Positions 1-8,253 of a DNA stretch of 64,000 nucleotides are shown piece by piece (position 1 is the first letter of the stretch; every line of letters begins with the position of its first letter). A program made the position numbers and the translations under genes. Source of the stretch: an uncultured Candidatus Saccharibacteria bacterium. GTDB taxonomy: Bacteria; Patescibacteriota; Saccharimonadia; Saccharimonadales; Saccharimonadaceae. The stretch lies in contig CALIJG010000019.1 in the NCBI GenBank assembly GCA_938018005.1, positions 1 through 64,000 of the forward strand, given 5' to 3'. The notes below the pieces were generated by a model that saw only the letters and a list, made by a program, of their open reading frames with translations, ran no database searches and was not told the origin of the DNA.

Positions 1-201
1 GGCAGCGTCCGTAGCAGCAGGTTGGATAGCGCTAGAGAGGAGATGGTAACATGAAGAGACATAAAAGTCCGGGACAGTAAACCAGGTATTGAAAAAAGCA
101 AACTGATGATTGAGGTGATTGATAAGGAATGAGGAGTAGGATGGAGACTGTTTATTGATGTGGTATCTAGACAGATATAGCGTATAAAAGGGGAAATCAG
201 A
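1..201. other. Non-coding stretch before the array
   Basis: I see no convincing gene here. An AGGAG followed by an ATG near position 51 opens only a nine-codon frame ending at a TAA. No alignment to the lipase fragments found further on was recognised. It may be a degraded end of an earlier array unit lying outside the window. Confidence 0.4.
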
Positions 202-262
202 AGTTCTATATTCGTGCTAGAATAGTCACTGAGTAGAAAGTAGGGGGGTGAGGGTAGAAAAT
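202..262 (+). promoter_or_regulatory. Array leader repeat, copy 1 (promoter plus RBS)
   Basis: This leader recurs before array paralogues 1 to 4. It begins AGTTCTATATT, carries an extended -10 (TGC then TAGAAT, 218-223), then AGTCAC and AGTAGAAAGTA, and ends in a G-rich run before GTAGAAAATATG. The best copy (3153-3216) has a perfect TGCTATAAT, which supports reading it as a promoter. No clear -35 box is visible. Confidence 0.6.
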
Positions 263-1018
263 ATGCGCAAGAAGAAACTAAGTGACAACGGCACACTAAG
301 CTTCCGTACTATCATCTTCCGTGGTATCCTCTATGTCATCATTATTCCAACAACCATTATGCTTCTCCTCGTCGGTGGATTTTATCTTAAGTTAGATATC
401 GAGGCTAGCCAAGCCCAAGCGACAATGAAGACGTACTTACGTAACAAGTATAAAGAAGAATTTGTTGTCGAGAAACCAATACGAAACGGAAGTGGGTTCG
501 CGGTGCGGGGGTGGTTTGAGGCGGTAGCTTATCCTATAGCGAACAAAAAACTTCCCTTTAAGGTGATGATGTCACTTTCAGACTCATGGGATGATTATGT
601 AGATACACTATGGGGCATGCAAGAAATGGCAAGAATAAAACCGATGGTCGATAGAATAATGGCTGGATCGTACGCGTCTACGGTGGATATAGCAACGGGC
701 GAAATTGGCAATGCTGTTACAGATACTAAGGCTTTGCCGTTATTTCAAGAGGTAGCACATAAGCATAGCCAAAGTATACTCTATAAGCTAGAAGTAACTG
801 CGCAAAACGATGCTTCTTCGTTGATGCACTATGAGCGAGTCAAGCAGTTGTTGCAGATTATTAAGGATGTTCCTGCTAAGACTAAACTGATATACCGATG
901 GTACGAAAATGGTACTAAACACGTCATAGTGCTCTTAGAAGATGAAATAGCAAAAATACTTCACGAAAACCAGGATATTCGTATATATGATAAAGAAATA
1001 ATTAAGGAGAAAAAATGA
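263..1018 (+). CDS. Array paralogue 1: single-pass membrane protein, unknown function
   Basis: First of five tandem paralogues of about 250 aa. Each has a short charged N-terminus, the signature LSFRTIxFRGILYVIIIP running into one transmembrane helix (about residues 20-45), then a conserved MKTYLxxKYxEEFxVExP block and a divergent extracytoplasmic domain. I do not recognise the family. The frame is open from a GTG at 248, but ATG 263 matches the start of the other copies (basic or charged residue, K, K, x, then a D/N-rich stretch) and follows the shared G-rich leader. The TGA stop overlaps the ATG of a lipase-like fragment (ATGA at 1015), so the pair was probably co-translated. The constant membrane part and variable outer part would suit an immunity, chaperone or surface protein, but that is only inference. 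Confidence 0.85.
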   Translation: MRKKKLSDNGTLSFRTIIFRGILYVIIIPTTIMLLLVGGFYLKLDIEASQAQATMKTYLRNKYKEEFVVEKPIRNGSGFAVRGWFEAVAYPIANKKLPFKVMMSLSDSWDDYVDTLWGMQEMARIKPMVDRIMAGSYASTVDIATGEIGNAVTDTKALPLFQEVAHKHSQSILYKLEVTAQNDASSLMHYERVKQLLQIIKDVPAKTKLIYRWYENGTKHVIVLLEDEIAKILHENQDIRIYDKEIIKEKK

Positions 1019-1191
1019 ATTTGAAAGTTGAGCAGTATCTTGCCTTGTCATCGCTTGCTTATCAAGTAATACCAAATAGTTTGTTAGATGATGTGTCAAA
1101 ACAAACCCTTAAAGAAATTGTCTCTTACCTGATCGCAAGAACTGATTTGCCTGAACTTAAACCCCTCTCCTCATGGCGCTTCATCAATTAA
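1015..1191 (+). pseudogene. Truncated lipase-like gene, fragment 1 (58 codons)
   Basis: The frame opens with an ATG overlapping the stop of paralogue 1, preceded by AAGGAG. It encodes an N-terminus (VEQYLALSSLAYQ, later ELKPLSS and WRFIN) that matches the first 55 residues of the longer lipase-like gene at 4741 (QFLTLSSLAYE, ELKPLSSLASWHLIN). It then stops at TAA just where the homology ends, and the next array leader begins 25 bp later. This looks like a 3' deletion left by recombination between array units. A functional small protein cannot be excluded. Confidence 0.7.
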
Positions 1192-1216
1192 CAACTTTCA
1201 GAAGAGGAACAACCTG

Positions 1217-1275
1217 AAAGTTCTATATTAATGTAAGAATAGTCACAGAGTAGAAAGTGGAGGAGGGTAGAAAGT
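1217..1275 (+). promoter_or_regulatory. Array leader repeat, copy 2
   Basis: Same order of elements as copy 1: AGTTCTATATTA, TGTAAGAAT at the extended -10 position, AGTCAC, AGTAGAAAGT, then GGAGGAGGGTAGAAAGTATG. The ribosome site is stronger here (AGGAGG). Confidence 0.6.
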
Positions 1276-2037
1276 ATGTCCAATAAAAAACCAAGCGATA
1301 ACAGCAAACTAAGCTTCCGCACTATTCTTCTTCGTGGTATTCTCTATGTAATTGTTGTACCAACAGTCATCATGCTTCTCTTTGTTGGTGGATTCTATCT
1401 CAAATTATGTGCTGAAGCTAGTCAAGCTCAAGCAGCGATGAAAACATATCTACATAGTAAATATGGTGAAGAATTTATCGTCGAACGACCAGAAAAGAAT
1501 GGAAGCGGGCTTGGTGTAGAAGGGTGGTTTGAAGCAACAGCCTACCCGAAGAATCACACAGACATCCGCTTCATTGTTATGATGTCATCCTCAGGGAAGC
1601 ATGATGGCTATGCTGGCGCTGTATGGTCAAAAGAAGAGGCTGATCGACTCAAACCTATTATTCAGCGTATCTTTAGTAAAGATGTAGTGTATAGTGTAAC
1701 CATCCAATCATCTATGACGCTACAAACGAAAGATATACAAGTTGACGGTGTAATACCGCGTTTTACACAAGCGGCAGCACAATATAAGCAGCAAATTCCA
1801 TATGATATCACTATTCAAAAAACACACCGAACACGAGAATATCAGGAAAAAATGCACATCGTCGATAATCTTAAAGAGCTTGCAAAAGATCTGCCAGACA
1901 CCGTTGATACTACTATTCGCTACCAAGCACAAACATCTGGAGGTAAGAAGTTTGATTTGGATATAACAATCATGGCATTAAAATCCACACCACAAGAAAC
2001 ATTAGTCACAATGTTTCAAGAAAAGGAGAGTCTGTAA
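1276..2037 (+). CDS. Array paralogue 2: single-pass membrane protein, unknown function
   Basis: 253 aa, most similar to paralogue 1 in the first 95 residues (KLSFRTILLRGILYVIVVP, MKTYLHSKYGEEFIVE, then GSGLGVEGWFEATAYP). The C-terminal half has diverged almost completely from the other copies, which suggests domain shuffling or diversifying selection on the exposed part. One predicted transmembrane helix at about residues 20-43, with the bulk of the protein outside. The ATG at 1276 follows the AGGAGG-containing leader. The stop lies 2 bp before a lipase-like start, the same arrangement as in the other units. Function unknown. Confidence 0.85.
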   Translation: MSNKKPSDNSKLSFRTILLRGILYVIVVPTVIMLLFVGGFYLKLCAEASQAQAAMKTYLHSKYGEEFIVERPEKNGSGLGVEGWFEATAYPKNHTDIRFIVMMSSSGKHDGYAGAVWSKEEADRLKPIIQRIFSKDVVYSVTIQSSMTLQTKDIQVDGVIPRFTQAAAQYKQQIPYDITIQKTHRTREYQEKMHIVDNLKELAKDLPDTVDTTIRYQAQTSGGKKFDLDITIMALKSTPQETLVTMFQEKESL

Positions 2038-2039
2038 AT

Positions 2040-2111
2040 ATGAGCATAACAATAGAGCAATGTCTTGCGCTAAGTGTACTTGCCTATAAAATACAACCTT
2101 CAAAAGAATAA
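2040..2111 (+). pseudogene. Truncated lipase-like gene, fragment 2 (23 codons)
   Basis: ATG 2 bp after the stop of paralogue 2, preceded by AAGGAG. The peptide begins MSITIEQCLALSVLAY, matching the N-terminus of the lipase-like genes at 1015 and 4741, and ends at TAA after 23 codons. The next leader begins 7 bp later. It is the most deleted of the four lipase remnants, and a working product is unlikely. Confidence 0.65.
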
Positions 2112-2117
2112 CTAGAG

Positions 2118-2180
2118 AGTTCTATAATTATGCTATTGATAGTCGCGTAGCTAGAGATAGGAATCCTGAGAGCAGAAGAC
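2118..2180 (+). promoter_or_regulatory. Array leader repeat, copy 3
   Basis: Recognisable as the same leader (AGTTCTATAATTATGC, TATTGAT at the -10 position, AGTCGCGTAG) but the most diverged copy. The G-rich part is reduced to GATAGGAATCCTGAGAG before the ATG at 2181. The promoter may be weaker here. Confidence 0.5.
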
Positions 2181-2933
2181 ATGCACAAGAAAAAACCAAG
2201 TGATAACACCAAATTAGGCTTTCGCACCATCCTCTTCCGTAGTGTTCTCTATGTGATTATCATTCCGACTGTTGTTATGTTGGTAATATTTGGTATATTT
2301 TACACAAAATCTACTATTGATGATCATATTGCTCAATCACATATGCGGTCATACCTCAAACGTAAGTATGGCCAAGAATTTATAGTAGAGAATTATCGAA
2401 TCGAGGGAGCTGGCCTTGGAGTAGATGGTGTTGCTAAGGCTGAGGCGTATGCTAAAAGTGACCACTCGATTCGATTTATGGTGAAGGGTTTTCCGGGGGA
2501 CAGTCCATACAGTAATAACTATTGGGATGAATATCCCGATATGACGTGGGCAAAACACCTCAAAAAGGATATTGATCCTATGATAAAAAACGTATTTGGT
2601 GCCGACACATCACTCGCATCAATAGAAGTTTACAGTATACCTGCAGTGAACCAAAGGATAGGAAAAGAAATACCATTGTATCGTGATGCCTTTCAGCGAT
2701 TTGGTAAAGATATACATGTCGCTGTGCGTATAAAGAGTAGGGTTGTCCATAATGATGTAGCCGCACAGATATACCAGATAATCATCAAGCTGCGAGAGCT
2801 TGGTGTGTCGCTATCTGTTAATTATGAGAACCCCGCGGTATATGTTGCATTAGTCGAAGAAACAAGTCTACACGGTATACACTCACCGCAGGATATAGGG
2901 AAATATATCGAAATGAAGGAGAAAAAGCTATGA
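2181..2933 (+). CDS. Array paralogue 3: single-pass membrane protein, unknown function
   Basis: 250 aa. The N-terminal signature is kept (KLGFRTILFRSVLYVIIIP) with a membrane helix at about residues 20-44, followed by MRSYLKRKYGQEFIVENYRI and GAGLGVDG. The NYRIEG variant is shared with paralogue 5, so copies 3 and 5 form one subgroup and copies 1, 2 and 4 another. The rest of the outer domain is divergent. The final TGA overlaps an ATG (ATGA at 2930) that opens a degenerate lipase-like sequence. Function unknown; the topology points to a protein anchored in the cytoplasmic membrane with the large domain outside. Confidence 0.85.
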   Translation: MHKKKPSDNTKLGFRTILFRSVLYVIIIPTVVMLVIFGIFYTKSTIDDHIAQSHMRSYLKRKYGQEFIVENYRIEGAGLGVDGVAKAEAYAKSDHSIRFMVKGFPGDSPYSNNYWDEYPDMTWAKHLKKDIDPMIKNVFGADTSLASIEVYSIPAVNQRIGKEIPLYRDAFQRFGKDIHVAVRIKSRVVHNDVAAQIYQIIIKLRELGVSLSVNYENPAVYVALVEETSLHGIHSPQDIGKYIEMKEKKL

Positions 2934-3147
2934 AGATAGAATAGTACTTGGCATTAAGCATATTATCTTAACAGTAAATCCCTAAGTAGTTTTGCTTTTA
3001 ATGGCGAGAAGCCACCATTGAGGCGCTCATAAAACAGGGAAAAATTGACAATTAACGCCACAGCGATGGATCTATTTCTCTCGAATGCAAACCCCCTTCC
3101 TCTCTCATACCTTGACAACTCATCAACGCTGCAACTTGCAGAATAAC
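2930..3147 (+). pseudogene. Degenerate lipase-like gene, fragment 3
   Basis: The reading begins MKIE, stop, then YLALSIL, which still matches the VEQYLALSSLAY start of the lipase genes but carries several stops. Near 3087-3140 the DNA again resembles the LKPLSSLASWHLIN coding segment at 4864-4912 (AAACCCC, CTCTC, then CTCATCAACGC), now in a broken frame. The sequence between is unrelated or too decayed to align by eye. It is a relic, not a gene. Confidence 0.6.
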
Positions 3148-3152
3148 TCAAT

Positions 3153-3216
3153 AGTTCTGCATTTGTGCTATAATAGTCACGTAGCCAAAAAATAGGGGTT
3201 GTTGGGAGAAGAGAAT
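3153..3216 (+). promoter_or_regulatory. Array leader repeat, copy 4 (best promoter match)
   Basis: AGTTCTGCATTTG, then a perfect extended -10 (TGCTATAAT, 3167-3175), AGTCACGTAG, and a shortened G-rich part before GAGAATATG. This copy shows most clearly that the repeat is a promoter. Confidence 0.65.
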
Positions 3217-3957
3217 ATGCCCAAGAAGGAACTAAATAATAACACCAAACTGAGCTTCCGCACCATTCTTCTCCGCGGTATTCTCTATGTCATCATTATT
3301 CCAACAGCTGTTATATTTCTCCTTGTTGGTGGATTCTATCTCAAGGCCGATATTGAGGCGAATCAAGCTCAAGCAACAATGAAAACTTATTTACAAAACA
3401 AATATAATGAGGAATTCATCGTTGAGAAACCAGAGCGGAAGAGCAGTGGCCTCGGCGTAGAGGGAGTACTAGCTGCCAATGCTTACCCTATACGGGATCC
3501 TCATATACGATTTTCTGTAAACACCTCATCGAATGGCAATCAAGATAACTATCCAGGCGTAATATGGTCCCGCTCTCAGAATGATAAGTTAATAAAGGAT
3601 CATATCATAAATAACTCGTGGGCGCAGACCGACATCACTGTCAGCCTTACAGGCAACACAGCACAGTCACTGAGCGGTACACCTAAAACATACGAAGAAG
3701 CGATAGCATCTTATGGAAATGACATACACTACATAATAAGTGTTAATCGTAATACAAATCAATTGGCTGTCGATAACCAGGATCGGTACTATCTCATGAG
3801 CCTTATTAGATATATCAATCAGCAAAAAGTTGGCTACCGTATTATACATTACAGCATGCATGATACGAAGATGAACACAGACATAGTGTGCAATATACAG
3901 GTAGAAGGTACGCGTCTATTAGATGAAAAACAAGCCAATGAATGCTTTAGAAAGTAA
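3217..3957 (+). CDS. Array paralogue 4: single-pass membrane protein, unknown function
   Basis: 246 aa, start chosen at the ATG whose product (MPKKELNNNTKLSF) aligns with the other copies; the frame is open from 3199. Strongly similar to paralogues 1 and 2 through the membrane helix and the MKTYLQNKYNEEFIVEKPE block, divergent afterwards. The 3' end is unusual: the last codons (TTT AGA AAG TAA) coincide with the AGAAAGTA of an array leader, and no lipase start follows. Paralogue 5 begins 19 bp later. This is what a deletion joining the end of unit 4 to the leader of unit 5 would leave, so the native C-terminus of this copy may be lost. Confidence 0.8.
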   Translation: MPKKELNNNTKLSFRTILLRGILYVIIIPTAVIFLLVGGFYLKADIEANQAQATMKTYLQNKYNEEFIVEKPERKSSGLGVEGVLAANAYPIRDPHIRFSVNTSSNGNQDNYPGVIWSRSQNDKLIKDHIINNSWAQTDITVSLTGNTAQSLSGTPKTYEEAIASYGNDIHYIISVNRNTNQLAVDNQDRYYLMSLIRYINQQKVGYRIIHYSMHDTKMNTDIVCNIQVEGTRLLDEKQANECFRK

Positions 3958-3976
3958 GGGGGTGGGGGCAGAAAAC

Positions 3977-4738
3977 ATGCACGAGAAAGAACCAGACGAG
4001 AATAATAGGCTAAGCTTCCGCACCATTCTTTTTCGTGGTATCCTCCGCGTTATCATTATTCCGACATGTGTCTTACTTCTATTAACTGGTGTATTAATTG
4101 GTATATTTCATATTAAGTATCTTGTAGAGGCTAACCAAGCTCAGACTGAAATGCGCGCCTATCTAGAGAAGAAATATCACCAGCACTTTATTATTAAGAA
4201 CTATCGAATTGAAGGAGGTGGATTTGCAAGAAGGGGTGGCAAAGTTGCAGATGCGTATAGAGAGGGTAGCTCTTACACCTTTCGTGTTTTAGAGAAAGAT
4301 CACCGGCTTTACCGCGATAACTACCTCTCGGCACTTTACAATGAGCAGGAAGAAAAAGATCTTACCAAGATGGTTAAAAAATTGTCTATACCTGCAGTAA
4401 AATATATGCCAGATATTACAATTGCTCCTGACGTAGCTGATGAGATACAGGGCACACCAGCTTTTGCTGAGATGTTGCGAAAGTATGGGGACCATATTAT
4501 ATATGAAGTATCTATTGTCGTAGTAGGGGACCAGGTAAAAGAAGAAGATGTCCAAAACGTAAGAAAACTTGTGGAGTATGTCCAATCAAAAAACCCGAAA
4601 AGTTATGCTGTGAGATATGTTGTAAGTAGTAGAACTGAAGATGCGCGACATGTTTGTCAGGAGTATGGAGGTATAAGCGAGAAAACGGCGCAAGAAACTT
4701 CCAAGGACTGCTTTAAAAAGAATAAGGGGAGGATATAG
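3977..4738 (+). CDS. Array paralogue 5: single-pass membrane protein, unknown function
   Basis: 253 aa from the ATG at 3977. A longer frame from 3923 overlaps paralogue 4 and is disfavoured, because the chosen ATG follows the leader remnant AAAGTAAGGGGGTGGGGGCAG and aligns with the other starts. Signature RLSFRTILFRGILRVIIIP, helix at about residues 22-48, then MRAYLEKKYHQHFIIKNYRIEG, in common with paralogue 3. Only the 3' part of the leader survives, without the -10 region, so it probably depends on read-through from paralogue 4. It is followed after 2 bp by the longest lipase-like copy. Confidence 0.8.
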   Translation: MHEKEPDENNRLSFRTILFRGILRVIIIPTCVLLLLTGVLIGIFHIKYLVEANQAQTEMRAYLEKKYHQHFIIKNYRIEGGGFARRGGKVADAYREGSSYTFRVLEKDHRLYRDNYLSALYNEQEEKDLTKMVKKLSIPAVKYMPDITIAPDVADEIQGTPAFAEMLRKYGDHIIYEVSIVVVGDQVKEEDVQNVRKLVEYVQSKNPKSYAVRYVVSSRTEDARHVCQEYGGISEKTAQETSKDCFKKNKGRI

Positions 4739-4740
4739 TC

Positions 4741-5227
4741 ATGGTAAAAGACGAACAGTTTTTAACTTTGAGCTCATTGGCATATGAGCCGTTTTCTGAT
4801 AATGATATCAACAAATCTTTAAAAGAAATTATTAAGAAAGTACCTAGAAACAACCGCCTTGAACTTAAACCCCTCTCCTCCCTCGCATCCTGGCACCTCA
4901 TCAACGCCACAACCACTTCATCTGGTATGTCGGCTATTGCTGTGCAAGATCCAGCCACCAAGGATATTGTCTTTGCCTACCGTGGAACAGATATTGATAA
5001 GAATATCTGGGAAGCGATGAAAGATATTGAGTCGGATATTGCGATTGCATCGAGTGGGAATGTTTTTATGCAGGATGGGCTGAACCAATTCCACGATGCC
5101 TACACCTTCTACACCAAGACGATCAAGAAAGTTGGCGGTGGTTCATGTAGGCACCAAGAGCTTCACTAGTCATTCACTCAGTGGTAGGCTAGATGGTTTG
5201 GTTGACTTTGTCAATATTGGTGCTTAG
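4741..5227 (+). pseudogene. Frameshifted and truncated lipase-like gene (lipase 3/DUF2974-like)
   Basis: The first frame (4741-5169, 142 codons) has the shared N-terminus, then IAVQDPATKDIVFAYRGTD, the typical first strand and oxyanion-side RGTD motif of class-3 and DUF2974-type lipases, and a helix with FHDAYTFYTKTIKKV. It ends before any catalytic serine. In the +1 frame from 5141 to 5227 the reading SFTSHSLSGRLDGLVDFVNI resembles the nucleophile elbow (GHSLGG) expected next, then stops. A single frameshift near 5135-5145 plus loss of the 3' half explains both. RBS AGGGGAGGA precedes the ATG. Originally it was probably the enzyme partner of the upstream membrane protein. Confidence 0.7.
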
Positions 5228-5363
5228 GTAGCATACTAGCCTTCATAATTTCCTAGAGGAAGAATAAGACAGTGAGAAATGATAAATGGGCTGATACGAG
5301 CACGTCGCTTCTGCAGGAACCTCTTTAAGCTAGCTTTCATCTCCCTCCTGCACAATACCACAC

Positions 5364-8174
5364 ATGAAAACAGCAACCATGACCCAATCAGCCGCAGTGG
5401 TAGAGATGCCCGCTGCGCCGGTGCTGCGTGCGCTTAATCCGCGGACGCTTAGTATCGATATTGTGCTGCCAGTGCTTAATGAGGCGCATGTTATTGCGCG
5501 CTCGGTGAGCACATTGCACGCGTATTTATCACAGCATGTGCCGCATCGCTGGCGCATCATTATTGCCGACAATGGCAGCACAGACGGTACGGCGGACGCG
5601 GCGCGCCAATTGGCGGTACGTTACCCCGAGGTGCGGCTCATCCAGCTTAGCGAGAAAGGCCGTGGCCGGGCTCTCAAGCAAGCTTGGCTACAGAGCTCGG
5701 CCGATATTCTGGCCTATATGGATATCGACCTCTCTACCAACTTAGACAGCTTCGTCCCAATGATCACCCCACTGATTATGGGTGAGGCAGCTGTGGCGAC
5801 GGGCTCGCGCCTGATGAAGCAGTCGCGCACAACCCGCGGCTTCAAGCGCGACACTATCTCGCGCTGTTACAACTGGATTATTCGCCGGACGATGAAGACA
5901 AAATTCGTTGATGCTCAGTGCGGTTTCAAGGCGATTCGGCGCGATGCGGCACGCAAAATTCTACCTCGCATTAAGGATACTGGTTGGTTTTTTGATACCG
6001 AGCTGCTCGTTAAGGCAGAGTACGCTGGCTATACCATCCACGAGGAGCCAGTTGAGTGGGTCGAAGACACCGACTCGCGTGTTCATATCATCAAGACTGC
6101 AACAGATGACCTCAAGGGTCTCTCGCGGGTGCGGCGCGAATATGGCAAGGCGGGCTTTGGCGAGCTAGCAGCTGTGGCTGGACTTTTGCTACTAACGAGT
6201 GTGCTCTACCTCTGGAATTTGACCATCAATGGCATGGCCAATAGCTATTATGCTGCCGCTGCTCAGGCAGCGAGTACCGACTGGACGGCCTGGCTGTTTG
6301 GCAGCCTTGATGCAGCGAACTTCGTTAGTGTCGATAAGCCGCCTATCAGTATGATGATCATGGGGCTGAGTGGTCGGCTCTTTGGCTTCTCGTCGTGGAG
6401 CATGCTCATGCCGCATGTGCTTGCGGGGGTCGCGACAGTTATGCTTGTCTATGCAGCGGTCAGGCGGTGGTATGGTGCCAAGGCAGGGCTCATCGCTGGT
6501 GCGGTGATGGCGCTGACGCCAGCAGCTGCCTTGATGTTTCGCTTTAATAACCCCGATAGTTTCTTGACACTCTTCTTGACGGCCAGTGCCTACGCCTTCC
6601 TCCGCGCCTTTGAAAATAAGAAGCCAGTGCTGTGGCTGAGCCTTGCAGGGCTCTTTACTGGCCTGGCCTTTAATACAAAGATGCTGCAGGGGTTACTGGT
6701 GCTACCAGTGATGGCACTGCTCTATCTAATGTGTGCCCGGCCAAAGCTCGTGAGGCGTCTCTGGCATCTTGGCGTGGCTGGTGTGGTAACGGCCGTCTCG
6801 ACCTTCTGGTGGAGCGTGCTCGTGTGGCTTACTCCGGCGGCTCATCGCCCGTGGGTGGGCAGTACCAATGATAATAACATTTGGAGTTTGATCTTTGGCT
6901 ACAATGGCTTTGGGCGCTTGCTCGGTAGTGGCGGTGGCCCTGGCAAAGCGCCAGGTGGTGGGGCAGCGCAGATGGGCCAAGCGGCAGCAACCGCAACCCA
7001 ATCTGCCGCGCAGTCGGCTGGTCATACGGCGACGCAGGCAGCATCCATGACGCCACCAGCCGGTGGTGGTATGGGCGGCCACGGTGGTGGCCCAGGGGGT
7101 GTTGGTTTTGGCGGCGAGACAGGGGTGCTGCGTATCTTTAACGAAAGTTTTGGCCCTAATATTGCCTGGTTGCTTGTGGTAGCCGTGATCGGTGGCGGGC
7201 TCGTACTATGGCTGCTGCGCCGCGCACCACGGCACAACAAAGAGCGTGTTGGTGTGCTGCTGTGGCTAGGGTGGCTGCTCATTCATATCATTATCTTTAG
7301 TATGACAAGTGGGACGATCCATCCATACTACGTCGTGGCGATGGCACCGAGTGTTGCTGCCCTGGTAGGGATTGGCGCGCCGTATCTGTGGCAAGCTTAC
7401 ACGCGGCGCACGAAGCTAGCCTGGCTTGTGCCACTGACAATACTGCTCACGACGATCATTGGTGTCATCATGCTTGGCTATAGCAATACCTGGCCGTGGC
7501 TTACTTGGCTTGTCATCATCACTGGTGGAGCGGCGGCTGTGATGACGCTTGTGCCACTGGTAACACTCCCTCGGTGGTATGTGCGGACGGCTCTTGCTAT
7601 AGCTGTACTGGCCGGTATGGCTGCACCAGTAGCCTTTAGCTTGAGCACAATAGCGACGGCGCATAGTGGAAGCATTCCTACAGCGGGGCCGGGTGCGACG
7701 GCGATGAGCGGCACAAATAACGAATCAGCCCAGGCAGAAGCCGCGCTTGTCTCGTACCTTGTGGCACATCAGCAGCATGCAACATGGCTTGCAGCAGTCA
7801 ACAGCGCCAATGAGTCGGCACCAATCCAGCTCTCCACAGGCAAGGCGGTGATGGCAGTCGGTGGCTTTAACGGCAGCGACAGCACGCTCACGCTTGAGCA
7901 GTTCAAGCAACTGGTGCGCCAGGGCAGTGTGCGCTACTACGTGGTGAGCCAGCATGGGCCAAGTGGGCATGGCGGGCAGCGATCGACGCAGGCAGGAACG
8001 AATTCGTCGGCTCCATCGACTGCAAAATCCTCATCAGCCCAAACGCAAACCACCCATCATCATGGTGGGCCGGGCGGCAACTCTGCTATCGCTACCTGGG
8101 CGGCGAGTGCTGGCACCAAGGTTGACTACGGTGGCACGCAATATACCGTGTATGATCTCTCGCAGGCAGTTTAG
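5364..8174 (+). CDS. Fused glycosyltransferase: GT2 domain plus GT39/PMT-like membrane mannosyl- or glycosyltransferase
   Basis: 936 aa. Residues about 30-265 are a GT2 domain of the dolichyl/undecaprenyl-phosphate sugar synthase type (VLPVLNEAHVIARSV, ADNGSTDGTADAAR, then the metal-binding YMDIDLSTN). From about 270 onward it is a polytopic GT39/ArnT-like domain (NSYYAAAAQAASTDW, FVSVDKPPISMMIMG, about eleven hydrophobic segments). Bacillus carries the same two activities as separate genes (YkcC and YkcB). The likely logic is that the first domain makes a lipid-linked sugar and the second transfers it outside the membrane. A Gly/Ala/Gln-rich insert lies at about residues 515-585, and the C-terminal soluble part has a His/Gly-rich patch. 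No ribosome site is seen; CACAAT ends 7 nt before the ATG. A terminator follows. Confidence 0.85.
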   Translation: MKTATMTQSAAVVEMPAAPVLRALNPRTLSIDIVLPVLNEAHVIARSVSTLHAYLSQHVPHRWRIIIADNGSTDGTADAARQLAVRYPEVRLIQLSEKGRGRALKQAWLQSSADILAYMDIDLSTNLDSFVPMITPLIMGEAAVATGSRLMKQSRTTRGFKRDTISRCYNWIIRRTMKTKFVDAQCGFKAIRRDAARKILPRIKDTGWFFDTELLVKAEYAGYTIHEEPVEWVEDTDSRVHIIKTATDDLKGLSRVRREYGKAGFGELAAVAGLLLLTSVLYLWNLTINGMANSYYAAAAQAASTDWTAWLFGSLDAANFVSVDKPPISMMIMGLSGRLFGFSSWSMLMPHVLAGVATVMLVYAAVRRWYGAKAGLIAGAVMALTPAAALMFRFNNPDSFLTLFLTASAYAFLRAFENKKPVLWLSLAGLFTGLAFNTKMLQGLLVLPVMALLYLMCARPKLVRRLWHLGVAGVVTAVSTFWWSVLVWLTPAAHRPWVGSTNDNNIWSLIFGYNGFGRLLGSGGGPGKAPGGGAAQMGQAAATATQSAAQSAGHTATQAASMTPPAGGGMGGHGGGPGGVGFGGETGVLRIFNESFGPNIAWLLVVAVIGGGLVLWLLRRAPRHNKERVGVLLWLGWLLIHIIIFSMTSGTIHPYYVVAMAPSVAALVGIGAPYLWQAYTRRTKLAWLVPLTILLTTIIGVIMLGYSNTWPWLTWLVIITGGAAAVMTLVPLVTLPRWYVRTALAIAVLAGMAAPVAFSLSTIATAHSGSIPTAGPGATAMSGTNNESAQAEAALVSYLVAHQQHATWLAAVNSANESAPIQLSTGKAVMAVGGFNGSDSTLTLEQFKQLVRQGSVRYYVVSQHGPSGHGGQRSTQAGTNSSAPSTAKSSSAQTQTTHHHGGPGGNSAIATWAASAGTKVDYGGTQYTVYDLSQAV

Positions 8175-8193
8175 ATCGTATCGTAACAGAGAT

Positions 8194-8222
8194 AAAGAGC
8201 CAGCCTTTGGGTCTGGCTCTTT
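8194..8222. terminator. Bidirectional intrinsic terminator
   Basis: Stem AAAGAGCCAG / CTGGCTCTTT with a nine-base loop. It lies between the converging glycosyltransferase and NUDIX genes, with T-rich sequence on one side and A-rich on the other, so it can serve both. Confidence 0.8.
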
Positions 8223-8253
8223 ATTATTTCTGTTATCTCAACTAACGCAAAGC

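Noticed and set aside
6900..7110. Gly/Ala/Gln-rich stretch in the fused glycosyltransferase as a tandem repeat
   Set aside because: It is low-complexity coding sequence without a regular repeat unit.
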